Assembly: GCF_022406875.1 (NCBI RefSeq)
Contig: NZ_CP023018.1
Span: 1,192,784-1,256,783, forward strand
From: Ectothiorhodosinus mongolicus
GTDB lineage: Bacteria; Pseudomonadota; Gammaproteobacteria; Ectothiorhodospirales; Ectothiorhodospiraceae
DNA: 64,000 nt
Reading direction: 5' to 3'
Shown: one piece after another, positions 1 to 7,941 of the stretch
Layout: each line of letters begins with the position of its first letter
How positions within the stretch are numbered: the stretch's first letter is position 1
Made by a program: the position numbers and the translations under genes
Notes under the pieces: model-generated
What the model saw: the letters and a program-made list of their open reading frames with translations, nothing else
Databases searched by the model: none
What the model was told of the DNA's origin: nothing

Positions 1-1
1 G

Positions 2-94
2 TTTTTTGAGTCAGACGAAATCTGCGCTACATCCTACAAAGATCGTGGCGGCAAGTATCAGGGGCAGACGGGTGTGACGCTGCCCAAGACCTAA
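2..94 (+). CDS. C-terminal end of an unidentified protein (partial)
   Basis: An open frame enters from the left edge and ends with TAA at 92-94. Only 30 residues are visible; they end in a polar, Gly/Lys-rich tail finishing with LPKT. The frame is the only sensible coding frame before the yhcC-like gene, whose ATG lies 15 bases further on, so the two are probably co-transcribed. The fragment does not resemble the SCP2-like protein UbiT that might be expected near ubiU and ubiV. I cannot name the family. Confidence 0.45.
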   Translation, partial: FFESDEICATSYKDRGGKYQGQTGVTLPKT

Positions 95-109
95 TCTAGG
101 CTGGGTTTT

Positions 110-1039
110 ATGCAATTGGCCGAGCACGTTAATACGCTTGGGTCTGATATGCAGGCCCATTTCGGTACGCGTATTCATAAACTCACCGTCAGTGCCGGAT
201 TTATTTGCCCCAACATGGATGGCAGTAAGGGCGAGGGGGGTTGCACCTTTTGCAACAACGCCAGTTTTGCACCGCAGGGGCATGACGGTGGTGAAGTGGC
301 TCGGCAACTGGCCGAAGGTGCCGAGGTGGTGCGCAAACGCACAGGTGCACGCCGCTATCTTGCATATTTCCAGGCTTACACCAATACCTATGCCGAAATT
401 GACCGCCTAAAAGCCTTATATGACGAGGCCTTGCAAACGCATGATGTGGTGGGTTTGGCAGTAGGTACGCGCCCTGACTGCGTGCCTGATAAGGTGCTGG
501 ACCTGCTCGCTAGCTATCAAGACCAAGGTCAATTCATTTGGTTGGAGCTGGGATTACAGTCTTCTTTTGATGAAACCTTGGCGCGGGTCAATCGCGGCCA
601 CGGCTATGCGGAGTATTGTGATGCAGTGAAAAGAGCGCGCCAACGCCAATTGCGTGTGTGTACACATTTAATGCATGGCTTGCCGGGTGAAGAGGAATGG
701 CATCAGTATCAGACCCTGCGCCGTGTGATTGATGAGGGTGTGGATGGCCTCAAGTTACACCCGGTCCATGTCGTGCGGGGCACACAGTTAGCGAAGCAGT
801 GGCGGGCGGGTGAATTTCAGCCTTGGACTTTGGAGCGCTACGTGAATCTGGCCGTAGATCTGATTGAGATGACGCCGCCCGAAGTTGTGTTCCATCGCCT
901 AACGGCTACAGCCCAAGAGCCTTTGTTACTGGCGCCGGAGTGGTGCAGCACCAAATGGCCAGCGCTTAATGGGATTGATCGTGAGTTGCGGCGACGTGGG
1001 TCTTATCAGGGCTGTCGCTTAAGCGGAGAGAATAAATGA
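110..1039 (+). CDS. yhcC: TIGR01212 family radical SAM protein (YhcC-like)
   Basis: A 309-residue radical SAM protein of the YhcC/TIGR01212 family. Near residue 33 the family's spaced cluster motif is visible: a Cys in ICPNMDG followed by the GGCTFCNN pair, which together would ligate a [4Fe-4S] cluster that cleaves S-adenosylmethionine. The mid-part has the LELGLQSSFDETL segment typical of radical SAM TIM barrels. The substrate of this family is not established to my knowledge. The ATG at 110 follows a short gap after the upstream stop, and the 3' end overlaps ubiU by 4 bases (ATGA), so the two are translationally coupled. Physical linkage to ubiU/ubiV hints at a role under low oxygen, but that is inference. 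Confidence 0.9.
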   Translation: MQLAEHVNTLGSDMQAHFGTRIHKLTVSAGFICPNMDGSKGEGGCTFCNNASFAPQGHDGGEVARQLAEGAEVVRKRTGARRYLAYFQAYTNTYAEIDRLKALYDEALQTHDVVGLAVGTRPDCVPDKVLDLLASYQDQGQFIWLELGLQSSFDETLARVNRGHGYAEYCDAVKRARQRQLRVCTHLMHGLPGEEEWHQYQTLRRVIDEGVDGLKLHPVHVVRGTQLAKQWRAGEFQPWTLERYVNLAVDLIEMTPPEVVFHRLTATAQEPLLLAPEWCSTKWPALNGIDRELRRRGSYQGCRLSGENK

Positions 1040-2052
1040 GTGATAAAGGTTTGGAACTGGTATGTCCGGCAGGTGGATTGCCAGCGCTGCGCACCGCTGT
1101 GGATCATGGCGCAGATGCTGTGTATCTCAGCCTACGCGGCGAGGTGAATGCGCGCAATTTTCCCGGCTTAAACTTTGATCGCAAGACCTTGGTTAAAGGC
1201 ATTCAATACGCCCATTCTCATGGTGCGCGGGTGTATATGGCGCTGAACACCTACCCCCAGCCGGATCTTTTCGACCAGGCAACGGCGGCGATTGATGTCG
1301 CTGCTGCTGAGGGTATTGACGCAGTGATTCTCGCGGATATGGGGGTGATGCGTTACGCCGCTCAAACCCATCCCGAGCTCAAGCTGCACTTATCGGTGCA
1401 GGGCTCAGCCACCACGGCAGATGCCCTGAATTTCTATCATGAGCGTTTTGGTGTGCGGCGTGCAGTTCTGCCTCGAGTGCTTTCCTTGGCGCAGGTTGAA
1501 CAGGTGATCAAGCGCAGCAAAATTGATATCGAGGTGTTTGGTTTTGGCAGTCTATGCGTCATGGTCGAGGGCCGCTGCATGCTATCGTCTTATGCCACGG
1601 GTGATGCACCTAATACGCATGGGGCCTGCTCACCGGCTCACGCTGTGCGCTGGATTGAGACGGACAAAGGGCGCGAAGCACGACTCAACGGCGTACTGAT
1701 TGATACCTTTAAACCCGGTGAAAGCGCTGGCTACCCGGTGATTTGTAAGGGCCGCTATCAGGTGGGAGACGCTCCTGAGCACTTCTATGCCATCGAAGAG
1801 CCGACCAGCTTGAGCACCCTCGATATCCTGCCAGATCTCTACCGCATCGGCGTTCGCGCTATCAAGCTTGAAGGCCGCCAGCGCAGCCCCGCCTATGTGG
1901 CTGAGGCGACACGGGTGATGCGCGCGGCCATCGATGCCTGTCATGAAAACCCCGAGGGTTTTCGCGTCAAGCCAGACTGGGCTCAGGCTTTGGCTGGCAT
2001 GTCTGAGGGACGCACCCAAACGCTTGGGGCATTGCACAGGGCTTGGCAATGA
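1036..2052 (+). CDS. ubiU: UbiU, O2-independent ubiquinone biosynthesis protein (peptidase U32 family)
   Basis: 338 residues, matching UbiU (YhbU) in length and content. It opens with the family signature LELVCPAGGLPALRTAVDHG. Four cysteines in the second half (LCVMVEGRC, GACSP, VICKG) have the arrangement that binds a [4Fe-4S] cluster in UbiU. Known role: the UbiU-UbiV heterodimer, with UbiT, hydroxylates the ubiquinone ring without oxygen, using prephenate as oxygen donor. The start overlaps the yhcC-like stop (ATGA at 1036) and the stop overlaps the ubiV start. No ubiT is seen in the window, so it may lie elsewhere. Older annotations would call this a collagenase-like U32 protease; the Cys pattern favours UbiU. 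Confidence 0.93.
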   Translation: MSDKGLELVCPAGGLPALRTAVDHGADAVYLSLRGEVNARNFPGLNFDRKTLVKGIQYAHSHGARVYMALNTYPQPDLFDQATAAIDVAAAEGIDAVILADMGVMRYAAQTHPELKLHLSVQGSATTADALNFYHERFGVRRAVLPRVLSLAQVEQVIKRSKIDIEVFGFGSLCVMVEGRCMLSSYATGDAPNTHGACSPAHAVRWIETDKGREARLNGVLIDTFKPGESAGYPVICKGRYQVGDAPEHFYAIEEPTSLSTLDILPDLYRIGVRAIKLEGRQRSPAYVAEATRVMRAAIDACHENPEGFRVKPDWAQALAGMSEGRTQTLGALHRAWQ

Positions 2053-2942
2053 AGCTCTCACTAGGACCTATTCAATACTACTGGCCGCGGCAAAAGGTCA
2101 TGGACTTCTATGCCATGGTCGCCAAGGCGCCCGTGGATCTGGTGTATCTCGGCGAGAATGTCTGTTCCAAGCGGCGTGAACTGCGTGCTGCCGATTGGCT
2201 GGATGTGGCACATCGCCTAGCGGATGCGGGTAAGACGGTAATCCTCTCGAGTTTGGCGCTGCTCGAAGCTGAGTCAGAGCGGCTGGCTCTTGAGCGACTC
2301 GTCGGTAATGGCCATTTTATGGTGGAGGCCAATGATGCGACTGCATTGGGCCTTTTGGTTGGTCAGAACTTTGTGGCTGGGCCTCATATCAACACCTATA
2401 ACGCCGCTACTCTCGCAGAGCTGCGGGCTATGGGAGCCATTCGTTGGGTCTTGCCAGTAGAGTTGTCGTCTAGTGTTTTGCAACAAATGCATGATGCGCG
2501 CCCTGAGGGCTTGGAAACCGAGGTGATTGTCTTTGGCAAACTACCTTTGGCATTCTCCGCACGGTGTTTCACAGCGCGCGCCCATAATGTTCCCAAAGAT
2601 GCCTGTGGATTGGCCTGCTTGGATGACCCGGGCGGCAAGTATCTTAATACTCAGGACAGTGGCGAGTTACTGACTGTCAATGGTATTCAGTTGCAGTCGG
2701 CAGAGCCTTCTAACCTTGTTGAGGTGCTGCCTGATATCGCTGCCATGGGGGTAGATGTAGTGCGTTTACTACCGGAGCCGGAACATATGGCGGAGGTGAT
2801 AGAGGCATTCCGCGATTGCATCGATGGTCATCTCAGTCCGCAGCAGGCCCTGGCGCGCATCGAGGGTTTATTTCCAAGGTTTAGTGACGGCTACTGGCAT
2901 GGTGCAGCTGGCATGAGCTGGCATCAGCAAATGCCTGTTTAA
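2049..2942 (+). CDS. ubiV: UbiV, O2-independent ubiquinone biosynthesis protein (peptidase U32 family)
   Basis: 297 residues from the ATG at 2049, which overlaps the ubiU stop as ATGA; a TTG six bases upstream could extend it by two residues but is less likely. The N-terminus (MKLSLGPIQYYWPRQK) and the four cysteines, one in GENVCSKRREL and three in the ARCFTARAH...DACGLACLDD stretch, match the [4Fe-4S] ligands of UbiV. It acts as partner of UbiU in anaerobic ring hydroxylation of ubiquinone precursors. The 3' end overlaps the convergent hemW gene by 4 bases, so no terminator separates them. The pair implies that the organism makes ubiquinone when oxygen is scarce. Confidence 0.93.
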   Translation: MKLSLGPIQYYWPRQKVMDFYAMVAKAPVDLVYLGENVCSKRRELRAADWLDVAHRLADAGKTVILSSLALLEAESERLALERLVGNGHFMVEANDATALGLLVGQNFVAGPHINTYNAATLAELRAMGAIRWVLPVELSSSVLQQMHDARPEGLETEVIVFGKLPLAFSARCFTARAHNVPKDACGLACLDDPGGKYLNTQDSGELLTVNGIQLQSAEPSNLVEVLPDIAAMGVDVVRLLPEPEHMAEVIEAFRDCIDGHLSPQQALARIEGLFPRFSDGYWHGAAGMSWHQQMPV

Positions 2943-4120
2943 TGATCTTTTAGAAATAATCCCGTGAGATCGTTGAGGAAGCGCCGACCTAGGGGCGTCG
3001 CGTTCCAATGCGTGGGCGTCTCTTCCAACAAATCTCGCTCGATAGCTTGGTTGATCTCTTTCGCGATGACCTTTATGGGAAGGCCTGTACGTTCACTGAA
3101 TAGCGATTTGGGGACGGGTTTTTGTAACCTGAGTGCGTTGAGCATGAACTCGAATGACAGATCCGCATGATTCAAGGTCCGCTGGCTGACTATTTCTGCG
3201 GCTTCTTGATCTGAAGTTTTGCCCGAGAAGGCCCGCAAATAAGCCTCTGGCTGTCGCGGCTTGACACGCCGAATGACGGTGTCTGTAGCAGGACTGGAAA
3301 TCTTTCCATGGGCACCAGAGCCAATGCCGATGTAGTCGCCAAATTCCCAGTAGTTCAAATTGTGCCGGCATTGTTGCTTCGCTCGGCTGTAGGCCGACAC
3401 TTCATACTGTTCAAATCCTTGCGCCGCTAGTAACTGCTGTCCCGCTGCCTGCATCTCCCATAATTCTTCGTCATCTGGCAAATCTGTCGGCGGAAAGCGC
3501 GCGAACAGGGTGTTGGGTTCCAATGTCAGTTCATACCAGCTGAGGTGTTCACTGCCCAGGCTTAGCGCAATCTGTAAATCCTCAAGCGCTGCTTCCCTGC
3601 TCTGTGCAGGCAAGCCAAACATGAGATCGATATTGATGTTTTCAAAACCGGCTTGTCGCGCCGTGGCAAACGCCTGGCGGGATTCATCCGCGCCATGAAT
3701 ACGCCCCAAGGCCTTGAGTGAAGTCTCAGAAAAGCTTTGTACACCCAAAGAGATGCGATTAATCCCAGCTTGTCGATATCCGATGAAATGATCTTGTTCG
3801 ACAGTGCCCGGATTGGCCTCTAGAGTGATTTCCAAATTGGGGCGCATATTCAGCCGAGCGCGCAACTCAGATAAGAGGCGGTTTATGGCATCAGCACTGA
3901 ACAGGCTGGGTGTGCCGCCGCCGATAAATATGCTTTCTAAAGATCTACCCCAGACCAGCGGTAGCTCGGCCTCCAGATCCCGGATCAATGCATCGATGTA
4001 GTCTTCTTCAGGGATCGATGTTTTCACCGCATGTGAGTTGAAATCACAGTAAGGGCACTTGCGCACACACCAGGGCAGGTGCACATAAAGTGCCAAAGGA
4101 ATCACGGCATTTAAGGTCAT
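2939..4120 (-). CDS. hemW: HemW, radical SAM heme chaperone (formerly coproporphyrinogen III oxidase-like)
   Basis: 393 residues. The cluster motif CVRKCPYCDFNSHA near residue 18 has the CX3CX2C spacing with Phe after the last Cys, as in HemW rather than true HemN. It is followed by FIGGGTPSLF and LEANPGT, both usual in this family. HemW binds heme and a [4Fe-4S] cluster and is thought to deliver heme to membrane respiratory enzymes; it does not oxidise coproporphyrinogen. The start overlaps the rdgB stop by 4 bases, giving an rph-rdgB-hemW operon as in many gammaproteobacteria. Databases often mislabel such genes as hemN. Confidence 0.93.
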   Translation of the reverse strand: MTLNAVIPLALYVHLPWCVRKCPYCDFNSHAVKTSIPEEDYIDALIRDLEAELPLVWGRSLESIFIGGGTPSLFSADAINRLLSELRARLNMRPNLEITLEANPGTVEQDHFIGYRQAGINRISLGVQSFSETSLKALGRIHGADESRQAFATARQAGFENINIDLMFGLPAQSREAALEDLQIALSLGSEHLSWYELTLEPNTLFARFPPTDLPDDEELWEMQAAGQQLLAAQGFEQYEVSAYSRAKQQCRHNLNYWEFGDYIGIGSGAHGKISSPATDTVIRRVKPRQPEAYLRAFSGKTSDQEAAEIVSQRTLNHADLSFEFMLNALRLQKPVPKSLFSERTGLPIKVIAKEINQAIERDLLEETPTHWNATPLGRRFLNDLTGLFLKDH

Positions 4121-4710
4121 TTCAAGGGCGGCAGTTTGTGCAGCAAATTTCTCAGCGCTTGGCCGCGATGGCTGAGGCGGTTTTTCTCTTCTGCCGGCAA
4201 TTGTGCTGCGGTCTTGCCTTGCTCAGGAATGAGGAAAATAGGGTCATACCCATGGCCTTGATCGCCGGCGGGCTCAATGGCTATTTGTCCTTCCCAATGG
4301 CCCTCAGCAATCACGGGTGATGGATCGGTGGCATGGCGTAAAAACACGATAACGCTGCGGAAACGGGCAGTGCGCTGAGCAGCGCTAACGCCAGATAAAG
4401 CCCGCAACAATTTGTGGTTATTCTCCTCGGTAGTCGCGCGCGCACCCGCGTAACGAGCTGAATAAATACCGGGCGCACCTTGCAGGAAATCCACCTCGAT
4501 ACCCGAATCATCAGCTAGGGCCGGCAGGCCTGTATGCTGCGCAGCATGACGTGCTTTAATCAGCGCGTTTTCAACAAAACTTAATCCGGTTTCGGCGACT
4601 TCAGTGACCTCAAATGCAGATTGCGGCACGATTTCAAAACCGCTGCTTTGTAGCATCTGTGAAAACTCGCGCAGCTTGCCCGCATTGCCGGTGGCTAGCA
4701 CAATTTTCAT
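4117..4710 (-). CDS. rdgB: RdgB, dITP/XTP pyrophosphatase
   Basis: 197 residues, the usual length of the Ham1/RdgB family. The N-terminal [11 protein letters not shown] binds the triphosphate. [23 protein letters not shown] carries the catalytic Asp and the purine-site residues. The C-terminal LSHRGQAL motif is also present. The enzyme hydrolyses dITP, dXTP and XTP to monophosphates and so keeps deaminated purines out of DNA and RNA. It overlaps rph upstream (ATGA) and hemW downstream (4 bases), showing a tightly coupled three-gene operon. Confidence 0.95.
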   Translation of the reverse strand: MKIVLATGNAGKLREFSQMLQSSGFEIVPQSAFEVTEVAETGLSFVENALIKARHAAQHTGLPALADDSGIEVDFLQGAPGIYSARYAGARATTEENNHKLLRALSGVSAAQRTARFRSVIVFLRHATDPSPVIAEGHWEGQIAIEPAGDQGHGYDPIFLIPEQGKTAAQLPAEEKNRLSHRGQALRNLLHKLPPLK

Positions 4711-5426
4711 GCAGTGGAGCCTGCAGCCTGTTGTTCAGCCATAATCTCGCCAATGCCTTTTTCTGCCAGCACGAGCATTTCCTGCAACTCATTTTTGTGG
4801 AAGGCATGCCCCTCTGCCGTGCCCTGCAGTTCAATAAAAGCACCGGCATCGTTCATGACAATATTCATATCGGTCTCCGCCTCGGAATCTTCCCGATAGT
4901 CTAGGTCTAGGATGGGGTGGCCGCGATAGATGCCCACTGAGACAGCGGCAACACTGCCAATCAGCGGGTCTCGCCGCACTAAGCCGGCTTTTTTGAGATG
5001 AGCTACAGCGTCGCAGAGTGCCACGTAGGCTCCACTGATGGCGGCAGTGCGCGTACCCCCGTCTGCTTGCAAGACGTCACAGTCCAAAGTGATCTGTCGC
5101 TCGCCCAAGGCTTCGAGGTTGACCACGGCTCGCAAGCTGCGTCCGATGAGTCGTTGAATCTCCTGGGTGCGTCCCTGCTGTTTGCCGCGGGCAGCTTCAC
5201 GTGGCATGCGATCATGCGTCGAGCGCGGTAACATCCCGTATTCAGCCGTTACCCACCCGCGGCCTTTGCCCTTAAGCCATGGGGGTGTGCGCTCATCCAC
5301 AGAGGCTGTACACAAGACTCGGGTTTTTCCATATTCGGCGAGCACTGAGCCTTCAGCATGTTCGGTGAAGTTGCGGGTAAAACGCACGGGGCGCAGTTCG
5401 TCGATAGCACGGCCACTGGGTCGCAT
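4707..5426 (-). CDS. rph: RNase PH, tRNA 3'-end processing exoribonuclease
   Basis: 239 residues from the ATG at 5426 ([16 protein letters not shown]), the normal family start; a longer frame begins 42 bases upstream, but the AGGA-like ribosome site just before 5426 favours the short form. RNase PH is a phosphorolytic 3'-5' exonuclease that trims tRNA precursors. Visible family segments are [16 protein letters not shown], the [15 protein letters not shown] stretch and [18 protein letters not shown], which together shape the active site and phosphate site. It forms the first gene of rph-rdgB-hemW and is divergent from yicC, the arrangement seen in E. coli. The divergent promoters overlap in the 68-base gap. 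Confidence 0.95.
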   Translation of the reverse strand: MRPSGRAIDELRPVRFTRNFTEHAEGSVLAEYGKTRVLCTASVDERTPPWLKGKGRGWVTAEYGMLPRSTHDRMPREAARGKQQGRTQEIQRLIGRSLRAVVNLEALGERQITLDCDVLQADGGTRTAAISGAYVALCDAVAHLKKAGLVRRDPLIGSVAAVSVGIYRGHPILDLDYREDSEAETDMNIVMNDAGAFIELQGTAEGHAFHKNELQEMLVLAEKGIGEIMAEQQAAGSTA

Positions 5427-5434
5427 GGTGAATC

Positions 5435-5464
5435 CTGTCAGCAAATGGAACCGCACAGTATAAT
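5435..5464 (+). promoter_or_regulatory. Putative sigma70 promoter for yicC
   Basis: A perfect TATAAT lies at 5459-5464 with CTGTCA (4 of 6 matches to TTGACA) at 5435-5440, spacer 18. It would start transcription near 5471, 24 bases before the yicC ATG. On the opposite strand, TATACT at 5457-5462 could serve as the -10 of rph, so the two divergent promoters would overlap face to face. Based on sequence match only. Confidence 0.55.
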
Positions 5465-5494
5465 GCATGGGCTAATTCGCCCGCAGGAGTTCTG

Positions 5495-6361
5495 ATGTTA
5501 TCCAGCATGACCGGCTTTGCCCATAGTGAATCCAGTGGTGAATTTGGCACCCTGATTTGTGAACTGCGCGCTGTGAACCACCGTTACCTAGAGATCTCGG
5601 TGCGCTTGCCCGATGAATTGCGTAGCCTGGAAGCGGGTATCCGCGAGCGCCTACAGGCTGGAATCAATCGAGGCAAACTGGAGTGTAGTTTGCGTTGGCG
5701 CCGCTCTGGACAAACGGCCGAAGGCCCTCAGGTCAATGAGGAGTTTGCTAAACAGCTGATCGCGAAGATCAGTGAAGTGGAGCACTGGATGCACAATGCC
5801 GCGCGCTTTACCGTGATGGATTTGCTGCACTGGCCGGGGGTGGTGGTCGAGCCAGAGCAGGACATGACGGCTCTATCTACCTCGGTCATGGATCTAGTGA
5901 AACAAACCTTGGACGAGTTACAACAGGCGCGCCATCGTGAGGGCCAGCATATTCAGGGCTTGCTGCGGTCTCGCCTTGAGCAAGTACAGGTGCAGGTGGA
6001 TTTTGTTCGGCAGAGGCGCCCGCAGGTGGTTCAGTCACTGCAGGATAAGCTTCGCGGCCGCATCGCCGAACTAGAACTCGACTGTGACCCAGGGCGGCTG
6101 GAACAGGAGCTTGTGCTGCAGGCGCAGCGCCTCGATGTCGCCGAAGAGCTGGACCGACTCGATGGACACTGCAAGGAAATGCTGCGCATTCTGGGCACTG
6201 ATGAGCCCATGGGGCGTCGCCTAGATTTCCTGATGCAGGAATTCAATCGCGAGGCCAACACCCTAAGCGCCAAATCGCATGACCTAGAAACCACCCAAGC
6301 AGCGGTCGAACTCAAAGTCTTGATCGAACAGATGCGCGAACAAATCCAAAACCTCGAATAA
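5495..6361 (+). CDS. yicC: YicC family endoribonuclease
   Basis: 288 residues, full length for the YicC/YloC family. The N-terminus MLSSMTGFAHSE and the motif ELRAVNHRYLEISVRLPDELR are the family hallmark. The C-terminal half ends in RRLDFLMQEFNREANTLSAKS, the DUF1732 signature with conserved acidic and basic residues. Members cleave RNA and in E. coli affect small-RNA turnover. An AGGAG sits 7 bases before the ATG. The gene is divergent from rph. Its own 3' end is intact, but only a few bases after the TAA a truncated hsp20 coding sequence begins, which is unusual (see that entry). Confidence 0.93.
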   Translation: MLSSMTGFAHSESSGEFGTLICELRAVNHRYLEISVRLPDELRSLEAGIRERLQAGINRGKLECSLRWRRSGQTAEGPQVNEEFAKQLIAKISEVEHWMHNAARFTVMDLLHWPGVVVEPEQDMTALSTSVMDLVKQTLDELQQARHREGQHIQGLLRSRLEQVQVQVDFVRQRRPQVVQSLQDKLRGRIAELELDCDPGRLEQELVLQAQRLDVAEELDRLDGHCKEMLRILGTDEPMGRRLDFLMQEFNREANTLSAKSHDLETTQAAVELKVLIEQMREQIQNLE

Positions 6362-6363
6362 AA

Positions 6364-6597
6364 AAAGCCAAAAATCGGGTGCTGACCATCTCTGGTGAGC
6401 GTCGTGAAGAAACCCACGAAGAGAAGGAGCATTACAAGCGCGTTGAGCGTATTCGCGGCAGTTTCTACCGGCGTTTTAGCCTGCCTGATTCGGCCGATGC
6501 GGAGCGTATCAGTGCTCGCAGCCACAATGGTGTACTGGAAGTACGCATTGCCAAACAGGAAAAGGTTCAGCCACGCCGTATCAGCGTGGAGTCCTGA
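6364..6597 (+). pseudogene. 5'-truncated Hsp20 (alpha-crystallin) small heat-shock gene remnant
   Basis: The frame ending at TGA 6595-6597 encodes about 77 residues that match the second half of an Hsp20 protein: RVLTISGERREE, then a charged stretch with HYKRVERIRGSFYRRFSLP, the NGVLEVRIAKQE beta strands and a C-terminal ISV (the I-X-I/V anchoring motif). The N-terminal arm and first strands of the alpha-crystallin domain, roughly 60-70 residues, are missing; reading upstream in the same frame goes directly into the out-of-frame yicC 3' end. The only early start is a GTG at 6379 with no good ribosome site. So this looks like an hsp20 gene whose 5' half and promoter were deleted up to the yicC stop. 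A short expressed peptide cannot be excluded. Confidence 0.75.
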
Positions 6598-6618
6598 TCG
6601 ATCGATGTGTTTAGGTCG

Positions 6619-6645
6619 GCCGCTGGTCTTTAACCGGCCAGCGGC
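6619..6645. repeat. Inverted repeat between the convergent hsp20 remnant and moaE
   Basis: GCCGCTGG at 6619-6626 and CCAGCGGC at 6638-6645 are perfect complements around an 11-base loop. It lies between two converging reading frames, where a bidirectional terminator could sit, but neither side has a T-run, so Rho-independent function is doubtful. Confidence 0.5.
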
Positions 6646-6685
6646 ATTGGCCTACCAGGTTTCGGCCCGAGTCGATCCCCGCAGT

Positions 6686-7120
6686 TTATCCGGGCGTGTT
6701 CGACTCCACCCAGCGATTTTGCCCGGTGCTCAAAGTCTCGCGTTTCCAAAACGGAGCGTTGTGCTTTAAATCCTCCATGATGCTGCGACAAGCCGCAAAA
6801 GCCGCAGCGCGATGCGCCGACCAAACCGCCACCAAAACGATCGGGTCGCTGGGGCAAATCTGGCCGACTCGGTGGGCAATGAGCACATCCAGTAAGTCCC
6901 ACTGTTCTCGAGCGCGCCGCTCAATGACTTCAAGCTCTCTCTCGGTCATCCCCGGGTAGTGTTCTAAAAACATGCCTTCGACCGTATCTCCTTCATTAAA
7001 GTCGCGCATGCTGCCAACGAAACTGGCAGTGGCGCCATAGCTTCCCGGCTGCAGCTGCGATTCATGAGCCAACAGCAAGGCATAAGGTTCGAGGGATTGT
7101 TCGAATAATTGAACGGACAT
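6686..7120 (-). CDS. moaE: MoaE, molybdopterin synthase catalytic (large) subunit
   Basis: 144 residues. MoaE converts cyclic pyranopterin monophosphate to molybdopterin, taking sulfur from the MoaD C-terminal thiocarboxylate. The GATASFVGSMRDFN segment, the HYPGMTERELE stretch, HRVGQICPSD and the near-terminal LKHNAPFWKRET with the catalytic Lys are all present. The ATG at 7120 is one base from the moaD stop, so moaD-moaE form an operon. It feeds molybdenum cofactor to enzymes such as the sulfite-dehydrogenase-like protein encoded 14 kb away. Confidence 0.95.
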   Translation of the reverse strand: MSVQLFEQSLEPYALLLAHESQLQPGSYGATASFVGSMRDFNEGDTVEGMFLEHYPGMTERELEVIERRAREQWDLLDVLIAHRVGQICPSDPIVLVAVWSAHRAAAFAACRSIMEDLKHNAPFWKRETLSTGQNRWVESNTPG

Positions 7121-7121
7121 T

Positions 7122-7355
7122 TCAGCCCCCAGTCACTGGCGGAAAAAATGCCACTTCATCGCCGTCTTTTACGCCCGCCGACAGTGATGCATATTCTTGA
7201 TTGATGGCTACAAGGAGCTTTGCCGGCATCTCGTGATCGGGATTGGCAGCCCGCCAAACGTCACTCACGGTGGATGTTCCCGAGCAATCCACAATATCGC
7301 TATCACGACCTAGGGTATCGCGCAGACTTGCTAGATAGCGTACGTTAATGGCCAT
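7122..7355 (-). CDS. moaD: MoaD, molybdopterin synthase sulfur carrier subunit
   Basis: 77 residues with the ubiquitin-like fold of MoaD: INVRYLASLRDTLG at the start and FFPPVTGG at the very end. The terminal Gly-Gly is adenylated by MoeB and then thiocarboxylated to carry sulfur to MoaE. I chose the ATG at 7355 because a GAGGA lies 6-8 bases before it; the longer frame adds 13 residues that the family lacks. It is divergent from moaC and precedes moaE by one base. Confidence 0.93.
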   Translation of the reverse strand: MAINVRYLASLRDTLGRDSDIVDCSGTSTVSDVWRAANPDHEMPAKLLVAINQEYASLSAGVKDGDEVAFFPPVTGG

Positions 7356-7433
7356 AACAATCCTCGGTGAGAAATACTGCTCCACAGATAACACATTAAC
7401 GATTCGGGCAAAAGAAGCGATAGGATGCCGTGT

Positions 7434-7919
7434 ATGGGTGAGTTAACGCATTTCAATCAAGCAGGCGAGGCGCATATGGTGGATGTGGGTGCCAAACCCA
7501 ATACCCGCCGCATTGCCGTAGCCCATGGGCGCATCCATGTACAAGCAGAGACCCTGGCTTTGATCCGCAGTGGCGGTCACAAGAAAGGGGATGTGTTGGG
7601 TATCGCCCGTATCGCCGGCATTATGGCGAGCAAGCGCACGGCCGATCTTATACCCCTGTGTCACCCTCTGGCGCTGACCCATGTGGAATTACAATTCGTG
7701 ATCGAGGAATCCGAGCCTGCGGTCAGCTGCACAGCAACGGCGGAGACAGTCGGTCCAACGGGCGTAGAAATGGAGGCGCTAACTGCCGTTCAAGTTGCAC
7801 TTCTGACCATCTACGATATGTGTAAAGCGGTAGACCGGGGCATGGTGATTGATGCTGTCGGTTTGCTCAGTAAATCCGGCGGTCGCTCTGGCGACTGGCA
7901 ACGGCAAAGCCCTCTCTAA
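7434..7919 (+). CDS. moaC: MoaC, cyclic pyranopterin monophosphate synthase
   Basis: 161 residues from the ATG at 7434 ([21 protein letters not shown]), the same length as E. coli MoaC; an ATG nine bases upstream is less likely since AGGA at 7421-7424 is correctly spaced for 7434. MoaC closes the pyranopterin ring in the first step of molybdenum cofactor synthesis, after MoaA. Seen here: [13 protein letters not shown] with the active-site His, the [19 protein letters not shown] core and the [11 protein letters not shown] tail. It is divergent from moaDE; no moaA is visible in the window. Confidence 0.95.
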   Translation: MGELTHFNQAGEAHMVDVGAKPNTRRIAVAHGRIHVQAETLALIRSGGHKKGDVLGIARIAGIMASKRTADLIPLCHPLALTHVELQFVIEESEPAVSCTATAETVGPTGVEMEALTAVQVALLTIYDMCKAVDRGMVIDAVGLLSKSGGRSGDWQRQSPL

Positions 7920-7941
7920 CCTATGAGTGATTGACTAAGCT

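Noticed and set aside
6031-6525. A 164-residue minus-strand frame over yicC and the hsp20 remnant
   Set aside because: Ser/Arg-rich shadow of yicC; the hsp20 match is on the other strand.
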